The notes below the pieces were generated by a model, which saw only the letters and a list, made by a program, of their open reading frames with translations, made no database searches and had not been told where the DNA came from. The position numbers and the translations under genes were made by a program. Below are positions 6,254-10,547 of a stretch of DNA of 10,547 bases, piece after piece. Within the stretch, counting starts at the first letter, position 1. Each line of letters begins with the position of its first letter. Source of the DNA: Actinobacteria bacterium UBA7398 (GTDB lineage: Bacteria; Actinomycetota; Actinomycetes; Nanopelagicales; Nanopelagicaceae); the NCBI GenBank assembly GCA_002470135.1, contig DKNC01000068.1:1-10547 (forward strand), written 5' to 3'.

Positions 6254-7194
6254 GCGCTAATTTCATTTAGCGCCTCCCGGACTTGCACGGGCAATGCGAT
6301 TTCCTCACTAGTCATTGCGCCACGAAGTTGTGCGCCAGTTCGAGCGCCAATGATCGAACTAGTTACGCCATCGGCATCGCGTACCCACGCGAGCGCAACT
6401 TCCAGTGGTGAATATCCAAGCCCTTCAGCGGCAACGCAGACTGCTTCGACAATCTTTGCGCTACGCGGATTCAAATAAGGTTCAATAAAGGAAGAGAAAT
6501 GCGGACTTGCACCGCGCGAGTCTGACGGAATCCCGTTTCGATATTTTCCCGTCAGAACACCCCGTCCCAATGGCGACCAAACCAAGAACCCAACATTTAG
6601 CGCGCTAGCTGCGCTCAGTACTTCAGATTCGATTGAACGTTTGAGTAATGAATATTCATTTTGGGTTGAAATGATCGGCGCTTTATTAAAAGTTGGATTC
6701 TGCAAAGTAATTGCGCGCGCACTTTGCCACCCAGAGAAATTTGATATTCCAACATAACTAGTACGTCCAGAAGTTACTGCGTAATCCAACGCCGCTAACG
6801 TTTCTTCCAAAGGTACGTTGTTATCCCAAGTATGCACCTGCCATAAATCCACATGATCTACGCCAAGCCGAGATAACGAACGATCCAAATCAGCTAGTAG
6901 CGATGTTCTAGAATTATCAACCTTTCGTTCACCAGTTTTGAAGCTAATCCCAGCTTTGGTTGCAATGATGACATCATCTCGCTGCACGAGTGTTCCTAGG
7001 AAACCACCAAGAACCCGTTCGCTATCACCATCGCCATAAACAGCAGCGGTATCGATGAAATTGCCGCCATTGTCAAGAAAAACTCTAAGTTGTTCCGCGG
7101 CTTCATGCTCATCGGTGTCGCGACCCCATGTCATCGTGCCAAGACCTAATCGTGAGATAAAAAGCCCACTATTGCCGAGCCGTCTGCGTTCCAT
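6250..7194 (-). CDS. Aldo/keto reductase
   Basis: A 314-residue NADP(H)-dependent reductase with a TIM-barrel fold that converts carbonyl groups to alcohols in the cytoplasm. The catalytic tetrad is present: Asp48 and Tyr53 in FIDTAAVYGDGDSE, Lys80 in IIATKAG and His121 in LWQVHTWD. GISNFSGWQ and WSPLGRGVLTGKY are the standard later motifs, and SSIIGART near the C-terminus is the cofactor phosphate-binding region. It is of the YajO/Tas-like bacterial type by length and motif order. The start ATG at 7192-7194 is preceded by TAGGGT with 7 nt spacing; AGGG in the same bases could also serve as a ribosome binding site. It is divergent from the phosphatase gene across 50 bp, so the two may share control. 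The substrate is unknown. Confidence 0.92.
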   Translation of the reverse strand: MERRRLGNSGLFISRLGLGTMTWGRDTDEHEAAEQLRVFLDNGGNFIDTAAVYGDGDSERVLGGFLGTLVQRDDVIIATKAGISFKTGERKVDNSRTSLLADLDRSLSRLGVDHVDLWQVHTWDNNVPLEETLAALDYAVTSGRTSYVGISNFSGWQSARAITLQNPTFNKAPIISTQNEYSLLKRSIESEVLSAASALNVGFLVWSPLGRGVLTGKYRNGIPSDSRGASPHFSSFIEPYLNPRSAKIVEAVCVAAEGLGYSPLEVALAWVRDADGVTSSIIGARTGAQLRGAMTSEEIALPVQVREALNEISA

Positions 7195-7201
7195 AGTGGA
7201 G

Positions 7202-7207
7202 ACCCTA
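7202..7207 (-). promoter_or_regulatory. Probable -10 element of the aldo/keto reductase gene
   Basis: Minus-strand TAGGGT followed by 7 nt (CTCCACT) and the ATG at 7194, fitting TANNNT at leaderless distance. The AGGG inside it lies 8 nt from the ATG and could instead be a Shine-Dalgarno sequence, so this assignment is less certain than the others. Confidence 0.45.
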
Positions 7208-7223
7208 GCAATATGTTTTGGCT

Positions 7224-7234
7224 TTAACCGTTAA
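7224..7234. promoter_or_regulatory. 11-bp palindrome between divergent genes (candidate operator)
   Basis: TTAAC-C-GTTAA is perfectly symmetrical around one base. It lies in the 50-bp gap between the aldo/keto reductase and the phosphatase, and its right end overlaps the presumed -10 of the phosphatase gene (7232-7237). A bound repressor would block that promoter and could also affect the divergent one. Chance is possible in such an AT-rich stretch. Confidence 0.35.
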
Positions 7235-7237
7235 TCT
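7232..7237 (+). promoter_or_regulatory. Probable -10 element of the phosphatase-DUF3090-kinase cluster
   Basis: TAATCT, 7 nt (TGCGACT), then the ATG at 7245. No Shine-Dalgarno sequence is present before the ATG, supporting leaderless transcription of the three-gene unit from here. No recognisable -35. Confidence 0.6.
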
Positions 7238-7244
7238 TGCGACT

Positions 7245-7925
7245 ATGACCGTTATTTTTTTATTGCGCCATGCACATTCGGAGGCAAATGGTGCTGGTAT
7301 TTTGGCCGGCCAAATGTCGGGCATTCATCTCTCCAAGGTCGGAAAGCGCGAAGCGAAAACATTTGCTAAGAATTATCGGCATGTAAAATTTGATCAGATT
7401 TATATCAGCCCGCTAGAGCGTTGCAGTGAAACCATTGCGCCATATCTCGCGCAGTTTTCTAAAACACGAAGACCTACTAAACCCATTATCGAGAATTTGA
7501 ATTTCATTGAGATGGATTATGGTGCTTGGAGCGGTCTTAAATTGCAGAAATTGGCCCTGAAACCATTGTGGCGGAAAATCCAAAATAATCCGATCACTGT
7601 CACTTTCCCAGAAGGTGAGAGTTTTCGTTCATTAAATCTCCGGATTAAGAAGGGGCTTTTGGAGATAGGGCGGTTACATAAGAAGAAAAATATTTTAATC
7701 GTTACGCACGGCGATGTAATAAAAATAGCCACCGCGATTGCCTTAAATATGGATTTCAATGACTTTCAAAAAATAGCAATAGACCCAGCCTCGATCACTG
7801 CAATTTCTATAACCGATAAAAAATTTCGGGTTTTAACCGTAAACTCTAAAGCGGAGCCAGTTGCTGTCGATGGCCAGAGATTTGTTCTTGGTGGCGGCGC
7901 CGGTCCAAAAACGAAACGAAAATAA
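7245..7925 (+). CDS. Histidine phosphatase superfamily protein, MSMEG_4193-type
   Basis: A 226-residue protein of the phosphoglycerate-mutase/histidine-phosphatase superfamily, belonging by context to the MSMEG_4193 family (first member of a conserved actinobacterial trio). The N-terminal VIFLLRHAHSEAN carries Arg8 and the phospho-acceptor His9. SPLERCSETIAP supplies the second Arg (Arg59), IEMDYGAWSG supplies the acidic proton donor around Glu89, and VTHGD supplies His155. All core phosphatase residues are therefore present, so the protein is probably catalytic; substrate unknown. I chose the ATG at 7245, because LLRHA then begins at residue 6 as in relatives and because the -10 hexamer fits; a TTG at 7218 would add nine residues. 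The C-terminal tail (LGGGAGPKTKRK) is basic. Only 2 nt separate its stop from the DUF3090 start. Confidence 0.88.
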   Translation: MTVIFLLRHAHSEANGAGILAGQMSGIHLSKVGKREAKTFAKNYRHVKFDQIYISPLERCSETIAPYLAQFSKTRRPTKPIIENLNFIEMDYGAWSGLKLQKLALKPLWRKIQNNPITVTFPEGESFRSLNLRIKKGLLEIGRLHKKKNILIVTHGDVIKIATAIALNMDFNDFQKIAIDPASITAISITDKKFRVLTVNSKAEPVAVDGQRFVLGGGAGPKTKRK

Positions 7926-7927
7926 TA

Positions 7928-8512
7928 ATGGCGCGAATTATAAATAGCTTCGAATCGGTAGATCGTTTTGTTACCGGCACCGTAGGACAACCAGGAGAGC
8001 GGGCTTTCTATATCCAAGCTCGCTTTTCGGGATCGCTCGTAACTGTTGCTATTGAAAAGACGCAAGCACAAGCGTTGGTTGAAAGATTGCAGATCTTGTT
8101 AAAAGAGATCCGTAAGAAGAAGGAAATAGAGATTCCGCAAAAGGAGATCTCCGTAAGAGATGATCAACCTTTAGAGCCACCTATTGCAGAAGATTTCCGC
8201 GCTGGCGTGATGGCGATAACGTGGTTAAATGCTGAAGCGAAAATAATGATTGAAGCGCAAGCTATTTCCGAAGAAATAATATTAGATGGCACAGATAGCG
8301 AAACCGACGAAAGCGATCCAAAATTGATTCCAGATGATGACTTGGCAGGGCCGGACTTGCTGCGAGTCAAATTATCCATTACACAAGTAAAGGAATTTAT
8401 CGCAAGAACTACTGCAGTTATCGATGCCGGCAGGGCTCCTTGTACATTCTGTGGCATACCGATTGATCCGAACGGTCATCTATGTCCGAGAGCAAACGGT
8501 TACCGTCGTTAA
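7928..8512 (+). CDS. DUF3090 family protein with C-terminal zinc-knuckle-like motif
   Basis: A 194-residue protein of the uncharacterised DUF3090 family, second gene of the trio. The conserved N-terminal part reads FVTGTVGQPGERAFYIQAR (14-32) and continues into VTVAIEKTQAQALVERL (38-54), as in relatives. The middle has a charged linker with an acidic patch (about 115-139, EE...DGTDSETDESD...PDDD). The C-terminal tail CTFCGIPIDPNGHLCPRANG has Cys172, Cys175, His184 and Cys186, a C-x2-C-x8-H-x-C arrangement expected to bind zinc, and ends in the family's closing NGYRR. No membrane segment or signal peptide. It follows the phosphatase by 2 nt, and its stop overlaps the likely start of the kinase-like gene, so the three products are probably made together. 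Molecular function unknown. Confidence 0.9.
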   Translation: MARIINSFESVDRFVTGTVGQPGERAFYIQARFSGSLVTVAIEKTQAQALVERLQILLKEIRKKKEIEIPQKEISVRDDQPLEPPIAEDFRAGVMAITWLNAEAKIMIEAQAISEEIILDGTDSETDESDPKLIPDDDLAGPDLLRVKLSITQVKEFIARTTAVIDAGRAPCTFCGIPIDPNGHLCPRANGYRR

Positions 8513-9234
8513 TGTTGGAATTAGATCCGTTATCGATAGTTAAGAGTATTGCTACCGCGGAAATATCAATCTCCGGAAGGCTTGTGGATGCTTCTAATGC
8601 CTCTTTATTTGGAACGGTATTTTCTCAAACCGGAGAGCAGGAGATCCCAATAATTTACAAACCAATTGCAGGAGAGCGGCCATTGTGGGATTTTCCAGAT
8701 GGTAATTTAGCTTCTCGTGAAGTCGCCGCCTATCAAATAAGTAAATATTTAGGTTTCAACATAGTGCCATTCACAACGCTACGAGATGGTCCCTACGGGA
8801 TGGGCGCGGTGCAGCAGTGGATTGAAATCGACGAAGCATTCGATTTGATCTCATTTTCCCAAACTGATGATCCACGATTGCGAGAGATCGCGCTTTTTGA
8901 TGCGGTAATAAATAATACCGATCGTAAGATTGGTCATTTACTTATGGATACTGAGCATAATTTGTTTGGAATTGACCATGGTGTTTCACTGCATTCTGAG
9001 AACAAGTTGCGCACAGTTTTATGGCAATGGCGAGGGTTGCAACTAACTGAAATCGAAAAAGCGCAATTACAAAGATTCATTGCAGAACGCGAACCAATTA
9101 CGGCTTCATTATTGAATCTAATTACAGCTTTGGAAGTAGATGCGCTTTTTGTAAGAGTTTCATCACTTATTAGCGCTGGTATTTTCCCCGAGCCTAATGG
9201 GGAATGGCCCGCTATTCCGTGGCCGCCGATTTAA
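8512..9234 (+). CDS. SCO1664-family protein, PI3/4-kinase-like
   Basis: Third gene of the trio. The family is noted for distant similarity to phosphatidylinositol 3- and 4-kinases. In the 240 residues, a VxYKP-like ATP lysine sits in IIYKPIAGERPLWDFPDG (Lys50), a helix Glu in ASREVAAY (Glu70), a hinge in VQQWIE (100-105), and the catalytic segment is DAVINNTDRKIGHLL (130-144) followed by GIDHGVSLH (153-161). NTDR plus IDHG closely parallels the NTDR and IDNG of type II PI4-kinases and the NTDR of HipA kinases, so it probably binds ATP and transfers phosphate; the target is unknown. The start at 8512 overlaps the DUF3090 stop as TAATG, the same junction as uppP/DUF554. An in-frame ATG at 8482 would give 250 residues and a 31-nt overlap and cannot be excluded. 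Confidence 0.87.
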   Translation: MLELDPLSIVKSIATAEISISGRLVDASNASLFGTVFSQTGEQEIPIIYKPIAGERPLWDFPDGNLASREVAAYQISKYLGFNIVPFTTLRDGPYGMGAVQQWIEIDEAFDLISFSQTDDPRLREIALFDAVINNTDRKIGHLLMDTEHNLFGIDHGVSLHSENKLRTVLWQWRGLQLTEIEKAQLQRFIAEREPITASLLNLITALEVDALFVRVSSLISAGIFPEPNGEWPAIPWPPI

Positions 9235-9246
9235 TAAATCTTGAAG

Positions 9247-9252
9247 TAGAGT
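9247..9252 (+). promoter_or_regulatory. Probable -10 element of mshC
   Basis: TAGAGT followed by 6 nt (ACGGGA) and the ATG at 9259. It fits a leaderless start for mshC within the 24-nt gap after the kinase-like gene. GGGA is too close to the ATG for a normal ribosome binding site. mshC could thus have its own promoter in addition to read-through from the upstream trio. Confidence 0.5.
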
Positions 9253-9258
9253 ACGGGA

Positions 9259-10488
9259 ATGCGCTCTTGGCCAGACTTGTATCTTCCGCCGATAACCGCC
9301 CATTATCCGCAGCTCACTCTGTTCTCCACTTATTCAAAGAAACTTCTCCCGGTAAATCAAGAAGGTCCGATAGATATCTATGTTTGCGGCATCACGCCTT
9401 ACGACTCAACTCACTGTGGTCATGCTGCAACATATATAACTTTTGATTTGATTCATCGTTATTTGAAATCAGCTGGAGCCACGGTAAATTTCATCGAAAA
9501 CATCACGGATATTGATGATCCACTTTTAGAACGAGCCGCCCGAGATAATCAAGATTGGCATGAGTTAGCCGAAAGCCAGATTGATCTATTCCGATCCGAT
9601 ATGACTGCATTACATGTACTTCCACCAACTTCATATATCGGTGCTATTGAATCTATGAGCGAAGTCTTCAAGCAGATTTCGGTTTTTCAAAAAGCGAACT
9701 TAACTTACGAAATTGCTGGCGATCTATACCTTTCAATCGCAGAGTGCCCTGGCGCGTTAGAGAATTTGCCACTTTCTTTAGAAGAATCACTTCGTATTTT
9801 TAAAGAACGTGGCGGCGATCCAGATCGAGTCGGTAAAAAACATCCATTAGATACGCTGCTCTGGCTTAAAGGAAGAGCGAATGAACCTGCTTGGGAATCA
9901 CCATTTGGGCCGGGTCGACCAGGATGGCATATCGAGTGTGCTGCGATAGCGATCAAGTATGCAAGCGGGAATGGGAAGTCAACTTTGACAATCCAAGGTG
10001 GTGGTTCAGATTTGATTTTCCCGCACCACTATATGAGCGGCGTACAGGGAAGAACTTTAGTGAATCGAGAATTTGCCGAAATTTATTCACATACCGGAAT
10101 GATTGGTTTAGATGGCGAAAAGATGAGTAAGAGCAAAGGCAATTTAGTGTTTGTATCCAAATTGCTGGCAGATGGCGTCGATCCAGTTGTGATTCGGATT
10201 GGTTTAATGCAAGATCGTTATCGGAATGATCGAATGTGGAGTGGTGCTGGATTGGCAGAGGCAGAAAAGAAAGTAATGCGAATCCGTAGCGCTTTATCTC
10301 GCGAGGAAGTTGCCCCAACTAATCCGCTAATTGATGAGATAATTGCGGCGCTCTCGAATGATTTAGACACTCCTAAAGTTTTTGAAATAGTGGAGCGTTG
10401 GTGTTTTGATACTGAATCAGGTCAGAGTGGTGGATCTTCGGGGGAGATTGCGCGTGCCTTCGATGCGCTGCTTGGCCTAACTTTCTAA
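9259..10488 (+). CDS. mshC: Mycothiol cysteine ligase (L-cysteine:GlcN-inositol ligase)
   Basis: Joins cysteine to 1-D-myo-inosityl 2-amino-2-deoxy-alpha-D-glucopyranoside using ATP, the third committed step of mycothiol synthesis. The 409 residues resemble cysteinyl-tRNA synthetase but lack its C-terminal tRNA-binding part. The N-terminus MRSWPDLYLPP fits the MshC 'M-x-x-W' start. YVCGITPYDSTHCGHAATY (41-59) holds zinc ligand Cys43 and the HIGH-like motif; 'ITPYD-x-TH' distinguishes it from CysRS, which has a 'GPTVYD'-like form. GWHIECAAIA supplies Cys227, FPHHYMS supplies His256/His257, and EKMSKSKGN (287-295) is the KMSKS loop. It lies 24 nt downstream of the kinase-like gene, as in other actinobacteria. 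Its stop overlaps that of a convergent gene. It implies that the organism makes mycothiol; mshA, mshB and mshD are not in this window. Confidence 0.95.
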   Translation: MRSWPDLYLPPITAHYPQLTLFSTYSKKLLPVNQEGPIDIYVCGITPYDSTHCGHAATYITFDLIHRYLKSAGATVNFIENITDIDDPLLERAARDNQDWHELAESQIDLFRSDMTALHVLPPTSYIGAIESMSEVFKQISVFQKANLTYEIAGDLYLSIAECPGALENLPLSLEESLRIFKERGGDPDRVGKKHPLDTLLWLKGRANEPAWESPFGPGRPGWHIECAAIAIKYASGNGKSTLTIQGGGSDLIFPHHYMSGVQGRTLVNREFAEIYSHTGMIGLDGEKMSKSKGNLVFVSKLLADGVDPVVIRIGLMQDRYRNDRMWSGAGLAEAEKKVMRIRSALSREEVAPTNPLIDEIIAALSNDLDTPKVFEIVERWCFDTESGQSGGSSGEIARAFDALLGLTF

Positions 10489-10547
10489 GCGCCATCTTCT
10501 TGTCGCCTTAGGAATCTTTCAAATTCGCGCGCAATTGCATCTCCGGA
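10485..10547 (-). CDS. C-terminal end of a probable PAC2-family protein (partial)
   Basis: Reading the minus strand from the window edge gives 20 residues, SGDAIAREFERFLRRQEDGA, then TAG at 10485-10487. The amphipathic '(S)GD-x-(I/L)A-x-EFERFLR-x-Q' tail resembles the end of actinobacterial PAC2 proteins (proteasome-assembly-chaperone-like fold), and a PAC2 gene often lies next to mshC. The gene is cut by the window end, so only its tail is visible and the family call rests on this short match plus context. It overlaps mshC by 4 nt on the bases CTAA. Confidence 0.5.
   Translation of the reverse strand, partial: SGDAIAREFERFLRRQEDGA

Noticed and set aside
6254..6290. Possible terminator after the M20 gene (GCGCTAAT...ATTTAGCGC)
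   Set aside because: AGCGCTAA and TTTAGCGC around 6253-6273 can pair in part, but they lie inside the aldo/keto reductase coding end and have no following T-run on either strand.
7218..7244. TTG start at 7218 for the phosphatase
   Set aside because: It would place the LLRHA motif nine residues too far in and would lie upstream of the -10 hexamer at 7232.
9891..10130. 79-residue open frame inside mshC
   Set aside because: Overlaps the catalytic core of mshC in another frame; no independent start signal or family resemblance.
9259..10488. Cysteinyl-tRNA synthetase as identity of the ligase
   Set aside because: The ITPYDSTHCGHA form, the M-x-x-W start and the short C-terminus without the tRNA-binding domain indicate MshC.
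1..10547. CRISPR array, insertion sequence, prophage or toxin-antitoxin locus
   Set aside because: No regular spaced repeats, transposase or integrase motifs, or small paired toxin/antitoxin genes. The HipA-like motifs at 8512-9234 belong to the SCO1664 family, with no HipB-like DNA-binding partner nearby.

Overview
The window reads as a chromosomal segment of an actinobacterium. The strongest evidence is the block 7245-10547. It holds a phosphoglycerate-mutase-type phosphatase, a DUF3090 protein, an SCO1664-type kinase-like protein and mshC (mycothiol ligase), followed on the other strand by what looks like the tail of a PAC2 protein. This arrangement is typical of Actinomycetota, and MshC is specific to mycothiol producers. 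Base composition is clearly below 50% GC by eye, and gene packing is extreme: overlapping start/stop codons, convergent genes sharing stop-codon bases, and divergent gaps of only 50-51 bp. Together these suggest a small, streamlined, low-GC lineage, for example a freshwater acI/Nanopelagicales-like organism. The lineage guess is inference; the phylum is well supported.

Layout, left to right. 1-81: a GC-rich non-coding stretch with competing hairpins. 82-747 (-): YczE/YitT-like membrane protein. 799-2399 (+): a divergent UppP (undecaprenyl-diphosphatase) coupled by a TAATG junction to a DUF554 membrane protein. 2411-4667 (-): apt, tdk and a zinc alcohol dehydrogenase, read in that order as a likely operon for purine and thymidine salvage plus an unrelated-looking oxidoreductase. 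4736-4819 (-): tRNA-Leu(GAG) with one mismatched acceptor pair. 4928-6253 (+): M20 metallopeptidase. 6250-7194 (-): aldo/keto reductase. 7245-9234 (+): the three-gene phosphatase/DUF3090/kinase-like cluster. 9259-10488 (+): mshC. 10485-10547 (-): C-terminal end of a probable PAC2-family gene that runs out of the window.

How the genes work together. The + strand block 7245-10488 is the coherent unit. It pairs a phosphatase-fold protein, a small protein with a C2HC zinc-knuckle-like tail and a protein with phosphatidylinositol-4-kinase/HipA-like catalytic motifs, directly upstream of the ligase that attaches cysteine to the inositol-containing precursor of mycothiol. The trio has no established function and is the best candidate here for an undescribed system. 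UppP recycles the lipid carrier of cell-wall synthesis. Apt and Tdk salvage nucleobases and nucleosides.

Regulation. Six of the seven genes that begin a transcription unit have a TANNNT hexamer ending exactly 6-7 nt before the start codon (the seventh is off by one base) and little or no Shine-Dalgarno sequence. This indicates that leaderless transcription is the default for first genes here. I saw no insertion sequence, prophage, CRISPR array or intrinsic terminator with a T-run.
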